Assembly (NCBI GenBank): GCA_018434075.1
Contig: JAHDQA010000038.1
Coordinates: 1-62,307, forward strand
Direction: 5' to 3'
From: Tissierellaceae bacterium
GTDB lineage: Bacteria > Bacillota > Clostridia > Tissierellales > Tissierellaceae
DNA length: 62,307 bases
Below the pieces are notes generated by a model. The model was not told where the DNA came from and searched no databases. It saw only the letters and a list, made by a program, of their open reading frames with translations. Positions 9,601 through 18,582 of this stretch are shown piece by piece. The translations under genes were made by a program, and so were the position numbers. The stretch's first letter is position 1. Each line of letters begins with the position of its first letter.

Positions 9601-10916
9601 CTGAAAAAACAGCTTATGGATTTGTAAAAAAATATTATGAGCAGAAGAATATTCCAATTAGTCAAGCTGAAATTAATAGACTAGTTAAAGGGTGTACCGG
9701 GATTAAAAGAACCTCTGGACAGCACCCAGGAGGTGTTATGATTGTTCCTCATTATAAAGATATCCACGATTTTACACCGATTCAGTACCCAGCAGATGAC
9801 AACTCATCAGGAGTAATTACTACACATTTTGATTATCACTCTATTAGTGGAAGAATATTAAAACTAGATATCTTAGGTCATGACGTACCAACTATTATTA
9901 AAATGTTAGAGGATCTCACAGGAATAAATCCGTTGTTGATACCACTTGATGACAAAGAAACAATGAGTCTGTTTACGAGTACAAAAGCTCTTAAAATTAC
10001 ACCAGATGACATTAATTGCCCTGTAGGAACTCTTGGCATACCTGAATTTGGTACAAAATTTGTTCGCCAAATGTTAGTAGAAACATCACCAACTACATTC
10101 TCCGAATTGGTAAGAATATCTGGTCTTTCACATGGGACTGACGTGTGGGTAAACAATGCTCAAGATTTAGTCAAAAATAATGTTGCTACTTTAAAGGATG
10201 TTATATCCACAAGAGAAGACATAATGCTGTACTTGATAAATGCGGGATTAGATAAGAAAAAAGCTTTTTTCACTATGGAGAAAGTAAGAAAAGGCAAAGG
10301 TTTAAGTCAAGAAGATCAAGAAATAATGAGAAATTTAAATGTACCTGAATGGTATATAGAATCATGTAACAAAATAAAATACATGTTTCCAAAGGCACAC
10401 GCCGCAGCTTATGTAACTATGAGTTTTAGAATTGCATATTTTAAAGTTCATTATCCCGAGGCTTTCTATGCAACTTATTTTACAACTAAGGCAAGTGATT
10501 TTGATGCAGAACTTATCCTACAAGGGAAAAATTCAATAAAGGCTAAAATTGAAGAAATTGAAAATAAAAACAATGAGGCTACAGCCAAAGAGAAAAACCA
10601 ATTGACAATTTTAGAAGTCGCCTTGGAAATGTACGCAAGAGGTTTGAAGTTCGAAAAAGTTGACCTTTACAAGTCAGACAGCGATAAATTCCTAATAGGA
10701 AGTGATGGAATCATTCCTCCCCTTAAAACACTTGAAGGCATTGGGGAAAATGCAGCTAGAAAGTTAGTAGAAGAAAGGGCAAAAGCTCCATTCTTATCAA
10801 TTGAAGAACTAGTCCTTAGGGGGAAAGCTTCAAGACCCGTAATAGATGCATTAAGCAAGCATGGTTGTTTAAATAATCTTCCAGAAACAAATCAAATCAG
10901 CCTTTTTAACATTTGA
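6675..10916 (+). CDS. polC: DNA polymerase III alpha subunit, PolC type
   Basis: The replicative polymerase of low-GC Gram-positives, with built-in proofreading. 1413 residues, normal for PolC. In order: N-terminal region and OB fold (about 220-310), PHP domain beginning near 316 (RVELHLHTNMSTMDG), DEDD exonuclease inserted in the PHP region (VFDIETTG near 400), polymerase core with GSRGSVGSSF near 857 and the catalytic acidic EPDIDLNF, and a cysteine pair motif (CDVC, CHVC) between them. It follows ispG after 19 nt. Its stop codon overlaps the promoter of the next operon. Confidence 0.98.
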   Translation: MLSEFQALIKFFPNNNPLAEIKNVYIEKVIFDPNKSTLSINLITPSNFNEKYIELIHSSFKNTFPDYDISLIFANDLIEDVDFSKNYIVSMITNHIPSSNSWIENLIIYNDEESVQIIFPNEVSLHSFNLNGLHSEIKEFLKSVLNKKLIVSICESQNIETFFIDQNSKEQEIIKEINQLDNSKNKQAKTLKFDKRKNKVFDKTLISKTTDIININLSSGNVTIFGEIFDLNYKDIKGNKKLLSFYITDFTNSIQCKLFISCDSIDDYEEVLKEGVSLYVNGDVIFDSFSREITLMVKSMNPVDKENKRDLNSNKRVELHLHTNMSTMDGISSAKSIIKRAIEWGHKAIAITDHGVVQAFPEASEFENEIKIIYGVEAYMVNDQKEIITNHENHNVLDDFVVFDIETTGLSARNDKITEIGAVKIKNGIIIDKFEQLINPGIPIPSNITSLTGITDDMVADMPKIEDVLPEFLNFIGNSILVAHNASFDVGFIREACNHMKINLNNAVLDTLELSRALFPNLKSHKLNIIAKFLNVELINHHRAVDDAKATGDILIKMLDILEEKGINTPNKLNTGLSFSNINKKDVFHCIILAKNQDGIKDLYNLISKSHLEYFYRKPRMPKSLIKKYRKNLIIGSACELGEVYKAILSNKPLSEVNEIIDFYDYIEIQPIANNYHLVREGVVKSEDELQDINRKIYDLAKSRNKIVVATGDVHFLNPEDEIYRRIIMCGQGFHDADYQPPLYFKTTDEMLEEFLYFGEEIAEEVVIKNTNLISDLIDKLKPIPDGTFPPKIDGADEELKNMAYNKAVEIYGDPLPNIVEERLNRELNSIIDNGYSVLYIIAQKLVAKSMQDGYLVGSRGSVGSSFVATMSGITEVNPLPPHYICDVCHHSEFFVDGKVASGFDLEDKTCHVCGKLLKKDGHDIPFEVFLGFEGDKEPDIDLNFAGEYQPIAHKYTEELFGEGKVFRAGTIGTIAEKTAYGFVKKYYEQKNIPISQAEINRLVKGCTGIKRTSGQHPGGVMIVPHYKDIHDFTPIQYPADDNSSGVITTHFDYHSISGRILKLDILGHDVPTIIKMLEDLTGINPLLIPLDDKETMSLFTSTKALKITPDDINCPVGTLGIPEFGTKFVRQMLVETSPTTFSELVRISGLSHGTDVWVNNAQDLVKNNVATLKDVISTREDIMLYLINAGLDKKKAFFTMEKVRKGKGLSQEDQEIMRNLNVPEWYIESCNKIKYMFPKAHAAAYVTMSFRIAYFKVHYPEAFYATYFTTKASDFDAELILQGKNSIKAKIEEIENKNNEATAKEKNQLTILEVALEMYARGLKFEKVDLYKSDSDKFLIGSDGIIPPLKTLEGIGENAARKLVEERAKAPFLSIEELVLRGKASRPVIDALSKHGCLNNLPETNQISLFNI

Positions 10917-10941
10917 TTTAATTAAGTGATTATGATATAAT
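10913..10941 (+). promoter_or_regulatory. rimP-nusA operon promoter
   Basis: TTGATT (10913-10918), a 17-nt spacer, then TATAAT (10936-10941), with TG at 10933-10934 giving an extended -10. The -35 overlaps the polC stop codon. Predicted transcription start near 10948. Confidence 0.75.
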
Positions 10942-10968
10942 TTATTTAGACAATTAACAGGTAATTCA

Positions 10969-10997
10969 AAGAGTGGGTAATCCCACTCTTAATTTTT
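10969..10997 (+). terminator. Hairpin with T-run in the rimP leader (attenuator candidate)
   Basis: AAGAGTGGG (10969-10977) pairs with CCCACTCTT (10982-10990) around a TAAT loop, followed by AATTTTT. It lies between the operon promoter and rimP, so it would either end read-through from polC or attenuate the operon itself. The rimP-nusA operon encodes NusA, a termination factor, which makes feedback plausible but unproven. Confidence 0.6.
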
Positions 10998-11019
10998 GCA
11001 AGAGGTATGGTGAAAAAAT

Positions 11020-11481
11020 TTGAATAAAAAAGAGATAGTTCAGTCTGTAAAATCATTGAGTGAAAATTTGATATCTAATTTAGGATACGAACTAGTTGAT
11101 GTTGAATTTGTTGAGGAGCAAAATGAATATTATTTAAAAATATTCATTGATAAAAATGGAGGAATTAATTTAGAGGACTGTCAGTTAGTAAGTGAGATAA
11201 TCGGAGAAAAATTAGATGAATTAGACATGATCGATACATCATATTATTTAGAAGTTTCATCTCCAGGACTAGATAGGCCAATAAAAACAGACCAAGACAT
11301 AAAAAGAAATTTAGAGAAAGAAGTAGAAGTAAATTTATACAAGTCAATTAATGGGAAAAAGCATATAGAAGGTATATTAATTGATTACGATGAAAATACT
11401 GTAACAATACAAATTGAAGAAGAAAAAATGATAATTCCAAGAGAATTAATTTCATTAATGAGACAAATTATACATTTTTAA
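11020..11481 (+). CDS. rimP: Ribosome maturation factor RimP (TTG start)
   Basis: Assists 30S assembly. 153 residues with the N-terminal alpha/beta domain (YELVDVEFVEE, LKIFIDKNGGINLEDC), the SSPGLDRP motif and the C-terminal SH3-like domain. The start is TTG at 11020 behind AGAGGT; no in-frame ATG is placed better. First gene of the nusA-infB translation/transcription operon. Confidence 0.95.
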   Translation: MNKKEIVQSVKSLSENLISNLGYELVDVEFVEEQNEYYLKIFIDKNGGINLEDCQLVSEIIGEKLDELDMIDTSYYLEVSSPGLDRPIKTDQDIKRNLEKEVEVNLYKSINGKKHIEGILIDYDENTVTIQIEEEKMIIPRELISLMRQIIHF

Positions 11482-11508
11482 TATTTGAATATGAGGAGGA
11501 GTAATAGG

Positions 11509-12579
11509 ATGAATGTTGATTTCATCAGCGCCCTTGAGGAAATAGAAAAAGAAAAAGGGATTCCAAAATGCATAATTATAGATGCATTAGAATCAGCACT
11601 AATATCCAGCTATAAAAAGAACTTTGGTTCATCACAAAATGTAGTAGTTGAAATTGATAATAATACAGGTGATGTAAAAGTATTTGCAATAAAATCAATC
11701 GTAGAAAATGATGATTTAGAAGATGAATTACTGCAAATGTCAATTGAATCTGCTAAGAAGATAGACCCAAAATTAAGTGTTGGAGATTCAATAAGAATAG
11801 AAGTAACCCCAAAAGATTTTGGCAGAATTGCAGCTCAAACAGCAAAGCAAGTAGTAATACAAAGAATCAAAGATGCAGAAAGAGACGTGATATTTGAAGA
11901 ATTCATTAATAGAGAAAACGAAATTATTACAGGACAAGTACAAAGAATTTCAAAGAATAATGTATATATAGATCTGGGGAAGATAGAGGGCATATTACCT
12001 CCTGCAGAACAAATACCTGGAGAAATATATAATCAAGGAGACAGATTAAAACTTCTTATTTCAGAAGTAAAAAAGACCACAAAGGGGCCACAAATAATTT
12101 TGTCAAGAGCAAGTGCAAGCTTAGTAAAAAGATTGTTTGAAATAGAAGTTCCTGAAATAGTGCAAGGCATAGTAGAAATATACTCTATTGCAAGGGAAGC
12201 TGGTTCAAGAACTAAAATAGCTGTTTTTTCAAAAAGTGAGGATGTTGACCCACTTGGAGCATGTGTTGGTTTTAAAGGTACTAGGGTAAAAGCTATTGTG
12301 GACGAATTAAATGGTGAAAAGATCGATATAGTTATTTGGAGCAAAAATATAGACGACTTTATAGCTAATAGTTTAAGCCCTTCAAAAGTTCTTAAAGTAT
12401 TCTCTAATGAGAAAGAAAAATCAGCACTAGTTATAGTTCCTGACCATCAATTATCTCTGGCTATAGGTAAAGAAGGTCAGAATGCAAGATTAGCTGCAAA
12501 GTTGACTGGATGGAAAATAGACATTAAATCTGAGAGCCAATACAAGAGTATAAATGGAGATGATGTCAGTGAGTCCTAA
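11509..12579 (+). CDS. nusA: Transcription termination/antitermination factor NusA
   Basis: Binds RNA polymerase and modulates pausing, termination and antitermination. 356 residues from ATG 11509, which follows AGGAGG (11494-11499); an upstream TTG and ATG in frame lie before or within that ribosome site and are unlikely. N-terminal RNAP-binding domain, S1 domain (about 130-195), then two KH domains ending in SLAIGKEGQNARLAAKLTGWKI. No C-terminal acidic repeats, as usual in Gram-positives. Confidence 0.97.
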   Translation: MNVDFISALEEIEKEKGIPKCIIIDALESALISSYKKNFGSSQNVVVEIDNNTGDVKVFAIKSIVENDDLEDELLQMSIESAKKIDPKLSVGDSIRIEVTPKDFGRIAAQTAKQVVIQRIKDAERDVIFEEFINRENEIITGQVQRISKNNVYIDLGKIEGILPPAEQIPGEIYNQGDRLKLLISEVKKTTKGPQIILSRASASLVKRLFEIEVPEIVQGIVEIYSIAREAGSRTKIAVFSKSEDVDPLGACVGFKGTRVKAIVDELNGEKIDIVIWSKNIDDFIANSLSPSKVLKVFSNEKEKSALVIVPDHQLSLAIGKEGQNARLAAKLTGWKIDIKSESQYKSINGDDVSES

Positions 12580-12832
12580 AAAAATACCACTAAGAAAATG
12601 TATTGCTTGCAATGAGATGAAGCCAAAACGAGATCTAATAAGAATAGTTAAAAGTAATGACGGCGTAGTAAGTGTAGACCTAACAGGAAAAGCAAACGGA
12701 AGAGGTGCATATATTTGTGCATCTGAGGATTGTCTAAATGATATAATAAAATCTAAAAAATTATCAAAGCATTTGCAAGCTGAGATTAATGAAGAAATAT
12801 ATCAAAAACTTAAAGAGGTTATACAAAAATGA
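12569..12832 (+). CDS. rnpM: RnpM/YlxR family RNA-binding protein (probable GTG start)
   Basis: Small nucleic-acid-binding protein; the B. subtilis homologue YlxR (RnpM) is reported to bind RNase P RNA. Shows [33 protein letters not shown] and two C..C pairs typical of DUF448. Overlaps the nusA end. GGAG at 12556-12559 favours GTG 12569 (9-nt spacing, 87 residues); ATG at 12554, 12560 or 12563 would sit on or too near that site. The usual next gene, ylxQ (L7Ae-like), is absent: infB follows directly. Confidence 0.88.
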   Translation: MSPKKIPLRKCIACNEMKPKRDLIRIVKSNDGVVSVDLTGKANGRGAYICASEDCLNDIIKSKKLSKHLQAEINEEIYQKLKEVIQK

Positions 12833-12860
12833 AAGCCACCTAAAAATCGGAGGTGTTAAG

Positions 12861-14957
12861 ATGGGGAAAATTAGAATTTATGAATTAGCCAAAGAATTGA
12901 ATATGTCAAGTAAAGAATTAGTTGAAAAAATATCTGAGCTCAATATAAATGTTCATAGTCATATGAGCTCTATTGATGAAGAAGATGCTAAATTAATTAA
13001 AGAATTATTGCTAGAAGAGGAAAAAAAGATAGGCGATGATACTGAGGATAATATAGAAGATAAAGAAGAAAATAGCACTAATTCTGAAGTAAGCGAAGAA
13101 TTTGTAGAAAAGAAAACCAAACATAAAAAAACTAACAAGAAAAAAAATCATTTTAAGGAAGATAATATAGATAATAAAGATATGATAGAGAAGACTATAG
13201 AAAAAACAATACAAATTGAAACTGAAACTACAGTAAAAGAATTAGCCGAAAAATTACAATTAAATCCAGCTCAAATTATATCAAAACTTATACCATTGGG
13301 TATAATGGCTACGCAAAATCAAACTATTGATGCTGAAATTGCTGAGCTAGTAGCAGAAGAATTCGGATATAAAATCAATGTTTCAACTAATGAAAATGAA
13401 GAAGAATCAGAGATTGATAAATTAGATTATGATGATGATCCTAAAGATCTATTGCCAAGGCCTCCTGTTGTAACAGTAATGGGCCATGTTGACCATGGTA
13501 AAACTTCATTATTAGATGCAATAAGGCATACAAATGTCACAGGAAAAGAAGCCGGTGGAATAACTCAACACATTGGAGCTTATACTGTTAATATAAACAA
13601 TAAAAAAATAGTGTTTTTAGATACTCCAGGGCATGAAGCATTTACATCGATGCGTGCTAGAGGAGCTAAGATAACTGATATTGCAATCCTTGTTGTTGCA
13701 GCAGACGATGGAGTAATGCCACAAACAATAGAAGCTATATCTCATGCAAAAGCTGCAAATGTTCCAATAATTGTAGCTATAAATAAAATTGACAAACCAG
13801 AGGCTAATATTGAAAGAGTTAAACAAGAATTAGCCGAAAATGGTGTTTTAGCAGAAGACTGGGGTGGTGATACAATAATGGTTCCAGTATCTGCGAAAAA
13901 TAAAATAGGTATAGAAGATTTGCTTGAAATGGTTTTATTAGTAGCAGAAATGCAAGAATTAAAAGCAAATCCTAATAGAAAAGCTGTTGGGACAATAATC
14001 GAAGCACAATTAGATAAAGGAAAAGGTCCTGTTGCAACTGTGTTAGTACAAAAAGGCACTTTAAATGTTGGAGATATGGTTGTATCAGGTACTGCTAGTG
14101 GAAGAATCAGAGCAATGTTTGATGATAAAGGTAAAAAAGTTAAGAAAGCAACTCCATCTATCCCTGTTATGATAATAGGTCTATCAGAAGTACCAAATGC
14201 TGGTGAAATGATATATGCTGTTGAAAACGAAAAAATAGCAAGGCATTTAGCCGATTTAAAAAAGAATGAACTCAAAGAGCAACAAATAAAACAAACAACA
14301 AAAGTTTCTTTAGATGATCTATTTGAAAGAATTAAACAAGGTGAATTAAAAGAGCTAAATTTAATAATTAAAGCAGATGTTAGGGGCTCAATTGAAGCAT
14401 TAAGTCAATCTGTAAGCAAATTAGAGACAGATGAAGTAAGAGTTAACATCATTCATAGCGGTGTTGGTGGTATATCAGAAAGCGATGTAATGTTAGCTTC
14501 TGCATCAAACGCACTTGTAATTGGTTTTAATGTCAGACCAAATTTGAATGCTATTGAAGTTGCAAAAAAAGAAAATGTCGATATAAGAACATATAGAGTA
14601 ATTTATGAAGCGATAGAAGATATTCAAGCAGCTATAAAAGGAATGCATGCTCCTAAAATAGTCGAAGAAGTCTTAGGTAGAGCAACGGTTCGAGCTACGT
14701 TCAGACTTCCAAATGGAACTTCTGTTGCAGGCATCTATGTGCTAAATGGTAAGATTACAAGAAATTCAAAAATTCGATTGTTAAGAGATGATGTAGTCAT
14801 CTATGATGGATCAGTTTCATCGTTAAAAAGATTTAAAGATGATGTTAAAGAAGTACAGACTGGCTTTGAAGCTGGCTTAGCTTTAGAAAATTTCAATGAC
14901 ATCAAAGAAGGAGACAACATAGAGGCTTATATTCTAAAAGAAGTCGATAGTAATTAG
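12861..14957 (+). CDS. infB: Translation initiation factor IF-2
   Basis: GTPase that brings fMet-tRNA to the 30S and joins the subunits. 698 residues from ATG 12861 behind GGAGGTG (12849-12855); an upstream in-frame ATG at 12789 lies inside rnpM and is unlikely. Two IF2_N domains (about 1-53 and 118-175) flank a Lys/Glu/Asn-rich linker. The G domain has GHVDHGKTS at about 207, DTPGHEAF and NKID, followed by beta-barrel domains II-IV. Confidence 0.98.
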   Translation: MGKIRIYELAKELNMSSKELVEKISELNINVHSHMSSIDEEDAKLIKELLLEEEKKIGDDTEDNIEDKEENSTNSEVSEEFVEKKTKHKKTNKKKNHFKEDNIDNKDMIEKTIEKTIQIETETTVKELAEKLQLNPAQIISKLIPLGIMATQNQTIDAEIAELVAEEFGYKINVSTNENEEESEIDKLDYDDDPKDLLPRPPVVTVMGHVDHGKTSLLDAIRHTNVTGKEAGGITQHIGAYTVNINNKKIVFLDTPGHEAFTSMRARGAKITDIAILVVAADDGVMPQTIEAISHAKAANVPIIVAINKIDKPEANIERVKQELAENGVLAEDWGGDTIMVPVSAKNKIGIEDLLEMVLLVAEMQELKANPNRKAVGTIIEAQLDKGKGPVATVLVQKGTLNVGDMVVSGTASGRIRAMFDDKGKKVKKATPSIPVMIIGLSEVPNAGEMIYAVENEKIARHLADLKKNELKEQQIKQTTKVSLDDLFERIKQGELKELNLIIKADVRGSIEALSQSVSKLETDEVRVNIIHSGVGGISESDVMLASASNALVIGFNVRPNLNAIEVAKKENVDIRTYRVIYEAIEDIQAAIKGMHAPKIVEEVLGRATVRATFRLPNGTSVAGIYVLNGKITRNSKIRLLRDDVVIYDGSVSSLKRFKDDVKEVQTGFEAGLALENFNDIKEGDNIEAYILKEVDSN

Positions 14958-14968
14958 AGGTGTTGAAA

Positions 14969-15361
14969 ATGAATGACAAAAGGATAAATAGAATTTCAGA
15001 AGAAGTAAAAAGAGTTGTTGCTGATTTGATTCTAAATGATATAAAAGATCCTAGGATCAGTAAAATGGCTAGCGTGAACAGAGTAGTTGTTACAAAAGAC
15101 TTAAAATATGCAAAAATATACGTTTCGGTGCTAGGTAGCGAAGATGAAAAATCAGATACTCTGAAGGGTCTTGAGAGTGCAAAGGGATATATAAGAAAAG
15201 CTATTGGCGATAAAATAAGCCTTCGAATTACGCCTGAGCCTATATTCTATATTGATGATAGTATAGAACATGCTATTTACATGACAAATCTCATAAAAAA
15301 AGTATCAAATGAAGAAAATGTTAGTATAGAACAAAATGATGGGGATTCTGAAAATGAATAA
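14969..15361 (+). CDS. rbfA: Ribosome-binding factor A
   Basis: KH-fold 30S maturation factor. 130 residues from ATG 14969 behind GAGGTG; GTG 14960 in frame is part of that ribosome site. Motifs KRINRISEEVKRVVADLI, IKDPRIS and TPEPIFYIDDSIEHA are typical. Follows infB after 11 nt and overlaps the start of nrnA by 8 nt. Confidence 0.96.
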   Translation: MNDKRINRISEEVKRVVADLILNDIKDPRISKMASVNRVVVTKDLKYAKIYVSVLGSEDEKSDTLKGLESAKGYIRKAIGDKISLRITPEPIFYIDDSIEHAIYMTNLIKKVSNEENVSIEQNDGDSENE

Positions 15362-16316
15362 TTCAATGAAGCTAAGTTTATCTACCGAAATAAGCAAATC
15401 AAATAATGTTGGCATAGTATCACATTTGAACCCTGATGGTGATAACATTGGATCTATATTAGCACTTGGTATTTCACTAGAAAAATTGGGTAAAACTGTG
15501 ACAATATTAAAATCTGATTACGTACCTAACGATTTGTTGTTTCTGCCTTATGTAAACAAAATAATAAAAGTAGAAGATGATTTGAAATTTGATATCTTAT
15601 TTGTGTTAGATAGCAGCGATCCTGAAAGGCTTGGCGATAATAAAAGATATTTATCAAATTCAGGAATTGTAGTTAACATAGATCATCATATAAGCAATAC
15701 AAACTTTGGAAATATAAACATAGTTGATTCAAAAGCATCATCAACGAGCGAGATAATTTTCAAACTCATAGAAGAGCTTGAATTGCCACTTGATGAAAAT
15801 GTAGCAACATGTATATACGCAGGGATTAGCACAGATACCGGTAGATTTATGTATGAAAATGTAACATCAAGTACTCATATCATAGTTTCAAAACTTTTAG
15901 ATACAGGAATAGATGCATATTATATCAATAAAAAATTATACCAAAATAGATCTCTTGAACGCACAAAGTTATTTATCGAAGTTGTTGGCACAACAAAGTT
16001 ATTGTGTGACAACAAAGTTTCAATTGCAAAAGTAACTTTGGAAAATCTAAGCAAAACAAATGCAAAACCTGAAGATTCAGATGGAATTGTTGAATTTTTA
16101 AGAGATACAGAAACAGTTGAAGTTTCTGTATTGCTTAAGGAAATTACTACAAGCCTAACTCGTGTTAGCATAAGAACCAAAGACTATGTTGATGCAAATA
16201 AAATATGTAGTCACTTTGGTGGTGGAGGACATTTGAGAGCAGCAGGTTGCACAATAGAAAAAAGTATTGATGAGTCCGAAAACTTAATAATTGAAGTTAT
16301 TAAAAATTATATATGA
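15354..16316 (+). CDS. nrnA: DHH-family phosphoesterase NrnA (oligoribonuclease / pAp phosphatase)
   Basis: Degrades nanoRNAs and dephosphorylates pAp. The DHH domain shows VSHLNPDGDNIGS, LDSSDPERLGD and NIDHH; the C-terminal DHHA1 domain shows FGGGGHLRAAGC. 320 residues from ATG 15354, placed by GGGGA (15341-15345); ATG 15336 in frame precedes that site and ATG 15369 is possible. Conserved between rbfA and truB in Firmicutes. The length excludes full RecJ. Confidence 0.93.
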   Translation: MNNSMKLSLSTEISKSNNVGIVSHLNPDGDNIGSILALGISLEKLGKTVTILKSDYVPNDLLFLPYVNKIIKVEDDLKFDILFVLDSSDPERLGDNKRYLSNSGIVVNIDHHISNTNFGNINIVDSKASSTSEIIFKLIEELELPLDENVATCIYAGISTDTGRFMYENVTSSTHIIVSKLLDTGIDAYYINKKLYQNRSLERTKLFIEVVGTTKLLCDNKVSIAKVTLENLSKTNAKPEDSDGIVEFLRDTETVEVSVLLKEITTSLTRVSIRTKDYVDANKICSHFGGGGHLRAAGCTIEKSIDESENLIIEVIKNYI

Positions 16317-16327
16317 GGAATTTTACT

Positions 16328-17230
16328 ATGAATGGTGTCTTGAATTATTATAAACCTTCAGGTATTACATCTCACGATGCAGTAAACATTGTAAGAAAGA
16401 TTATGAACATAAAAAGAATAGGACATATAGGAACCCTTGATCCAATGGCATGTGGAGTTCTTCCAATGCTAGTTGGAAATGCAACTAGAATTTCTGAATA
16501 TCTTATTGAACATGATAAAGAGTATATTGCAGAGTTGACTTTAGGTATAAGAACGGATACTTTTGATAAAGAAGGAAAGCCAATTTCCAAATCAAATAAG
16601 AAAGTTACATCTAATCAAATAATAGATGCATTTAAACAATTCGAAGGAGAAATCGAACAAGTACCTCCTATGTTTTCTTCTAAAAAAGTAAAAGGAAAAA
16701 AATTATATGAATTAGCAAGATTAGGAATAGAAATCGAAAGAAAACCATCTATGGTTAATATTAAAAGTTTAAATATAATTAAGATAATGGATAATAAGAA
16801 GGTTATTTTTAAAGTTAAATGTTCAAAAGGAACTTATGTAAGGTCGCTGTGTGATAACATTGGCATCAAGTTAGGTACTTTTGGCTACATGTCATTTTTA
16901 CAGAGAGTTAAAGTTGGCAATTTCAAAATAGAAAATTCAATCAACGATGATTTATTAAATAACCTTGTTCACGAAGAAAATAAATTTAGCTTTCTAATAC
17001 CAATTGATAAAGCCATTGAATATATGGATAGGATCGACGTTAATAAAGAATGTTTTGTAAAATTATGTAATGGTAATAGCATATCAGTTGAGCCAACTTA
17101 CAGTCTCCTTCCTAATACTAATCTAAGAGTATATTCTGATAATATATTCATTGGGATAGGTCAGATAGCATTAATTAACAATCAGACAATACTAAAAATG
17201 AAAAAAGTTTTACTAGGTGGTAATCAATGA
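16328..17230 (+). CDS. truB: tRNA pseudouridine(55) synthase
   Basis: Makes psi55 in the T loop of tRNA. GHIGTLDPMACGVLP carries the catalytic Asp (about D38). 300 residues from ATG 16328, chosen because GAGGA (16315-16319) lies 8 nt upstream; ATG 16313 overlapping the nrnA stop is the alternative. The last codons overlap ribF as ATGA. Confidence 0.95.
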   Translation: MNGVLNYYKPSGITSHDAVNIVRKIMNIKRIGHIGTLDPMACGVLPMLVGNATRISEYLIEHDKEYIAELTLGIRTDTFDKEGKPISKSNKKVTSNQIIDAFKQFEGEIEQVPPMFSSKKVKGKKLYELARLGIEIERKPSMVNIKSLNIIKIMDNKKVIFKVKCSKGTYVRSLCDNIGIKLGTFGYMSFLQRVKVGNFKIENSINDDLLNNLVHEENKFSFLIPIDKAIEYMDRIDVNKECFVKLCNGNSISVEPTYSLLPNTNLRVYSDNIFIGIGQIALINNQTILKMKKVLLGGNQ

Positions 17231-18156
17231 ATATAATAGAATTAAATCAAGATTATTATAACACTGTAGAAACTGCAATAGCATTGGGAAATTTCGATGG
17301 GATTCATATCGGTCATCAAAATTTGATTAAAAGAATGATTGAAATATCAAAAAACAATAATTTAATACCGTCTGTTTTAATATTTGAAAATCACACGAAA
17401 AGTATAACTAGCAATACTTCTCCTAGTTTACTAAGTAACAATGAGCAAAAACTTGATATTTTGGAAAGTATTGGAGTTGAAAATGTTTATTTAATGAAAT
17501 TTAATGAAGAAGTTATGAAATTATCACCACAAGAATTTATCAACAATATATTAGTTGACAAACTTAATTGCAAATCTGTAGTTGTTGGATATAATTATAA
17601 GTTTGGATATAAAGCATCTGGAAATACTGATACACTAAAGAGGATATGTTCTGAAAATGGAATGCAAGCTGTAATAGTAAACCCTATATACTATGAAGAT
17701 AAGATCGTAAGTAGTACACTCATTAGAAATTTAATAACTTATGGGAAAATAGATATTGCAAATAAGTTATTAGGTAGATTCTATACAATAAAAGGAGAAG
17801 TAGTTCATGGAAAAGGTATCGGTACAAAATTAGGTTTTCCAACAGCTAATATCAAACTAACAGACAATTTTGTAATTCCAAAAAATGGTGTTTACAATAC
17901 TTTAACTACTATTGGTGATAAAACTTATAAAAGCGCTACAAGTGTTGGGTTTAACCCAACTTTTGAGGAAAAATCATTGAAGATTGAAAATCACATTATT
18001 GGATTTAATGATTCACTTTATGGTGATGTAATCGACATATCATTTATTGAATATATTAGGCCTGAGATTAATTTTGATAAAGTTGATGATTTAGTTAATC
18101 GAATGAAAGAAGATGTAAATTATATAAAAAAGAAAAATGTGATTTACAATTTCTAG
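17227..18156 (+). CDS. ribF: Bifunctional riboflavin kinase / FAD synthetase
   Basis: Converts riboflavin to FMN and FMN to FAD. 309 residues. The N-terminal nucleotidyltransferase shows GNFDGIHIGHQ; the C-terminal flavokinase shows GKGIGTKLGFPTANI and GVY. The ATG overlaps the truB stop (ATGA) behind AGGTGG, so it is translationally coupled. The 3' end contains the likely rpsO promoter. Confidence 0.96.
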   Translation: MNIIELNQDYYNTVETAIALGNFDGIHIGHQNLIKRMIEISKNNNLIPSVLIFENHTKSITSNTSPSLLSNNEQKLDILESIGVENVYLMKFNEEVMKLSPQEFINNILVDKLNCKSVVVGYNYKFGYKASGNTDTLKRICSENGMQAVIVNPIYYEDKIVSSTLIRNLITYGKIDIANKLLGRFYTIKGEVVHGKGIGTKLGFPTANIKLTDNFVIPKNGVYNTLTTIGDKTYKSATSVGFNPTFEEKSLKIENHIIGFNDSLYGDVIDISFIEYIRPEINFDKVDDLVNRMKEDVNYIKKKNVIYNF

Positions 18157-18171
18157 AGTATATGATAATAT
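18143..18171 (+). promoter_or_regulatory. Candidate rpsO promoter
   Basis: TTTACA (18143-18148), a 17-nt spacer and TAATAT (18166-18171), with TG at 18163-18164 (extended -10). It lies over the ribF 3' end. Predicted start near 18178, just before the folded rpsO leader. Confidence 0.5.
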
Positions 18172-18177
18172 CATAAT

Positions 18178-18255
18178 GTCAGTTACCTTATCAAAGCTGC
18201 TCGTTCCTCAGCGATAGCTTTGATAACGGCGAATTATATTAATGGAGGTGGAATA
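18178..18255 (+). promoter_or_regulatory. Structured leader of rpsO
   Basis: An 11-bp perfect stem, TTATCAAAGCT (18188-18198) with AGCTTTGATAA (18216-18226), is topped by a further GCT/AGC pairing (18199-18201/18210-18212) with a 3-nt bulge. The next T-rich stretch is too far to make it a terminator, and GGAGGTGG of rpsO follows. Probably an S15 autoregulatory leader; the S15-binding geometry is inferred, not shown. Confidence 0.55.
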
Positions 18256-18522
18256 ATGTTAACAAAAGAAGAAAAAGACAGAATAATCGAAGAGTATAAA
18301 ACTCATGAAGGAGACACTGGCTCACCAGAAGTTCAGATAGCTCTTTTAACTTACAGAATCAATTCAGTAAATGATCACCTACAAACACATAAAAAAGATC
18401 ATCACTCAAGAAGAGGTCTTTTAAAGATGGTTGGTCAAAGAAGAGGTTTGCTCAGATATCTAGAGAATAAAGATATTGAAAGATATCGTTCTTTAATTGA
18501 AAAACTTGGCATCAGAGGTTAA
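18256..18522 (+). CDS. rpsO: 30S ribosomal protein S15
   Basis: Primary 16S rRNA binding protein at the central domain. 88 residues from ATG 18256 behind GGAGGTGG. Shows the family stretches [32 protein letters not shown] and RRGLLRYL. Next to pnp as in most bacteria. Confidence 0.98.
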   Translation: MLTKEEKDRIIEEYKTHEGDTGSPEVQIALLTYRINSVNDHLQTHKKDHHSRRGLLKMVGQRRGLLRYLENKDIERYRSLIEKLGIRG

Positions 18523-18525
18523 ATT

Positions 18526-18545
18526 AGAGCGGGACTTCCCGCTCT
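18526..18545 (+). terminator. Hairpin between rpsO and pnp
   Basis: AGAGCGGG (18526-18533) pairs with CCCGCTCT (18538-18545) around 4 nt. Strong and GC-rich, but followed by ATTAGTTT rather than a T-run, so a partial terminator or RNA-processing site. An equivalent hairpin stands before pnp in other bacteria. Confidence 0.55.
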
Positions 18546-18582
18546 ATTAGTTTATATAATGAGAAATGATTGGAGGTAGCTC

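Noticed and set aside
12789..12860. N-terminal extension of infB
   Set aside because: It overlaps the rnpM end and lacks a ribosome site, while ATG 12861 has GGAGGTG and gives the normal IF-2 start.
13742..14275. 177-aa open frame on the - strand inside infB
   Set aside because: Antisense to the conserved G domain of IF-2; Ser/Ile/Phe-rich composition of a shadow frame and no ribosome site.
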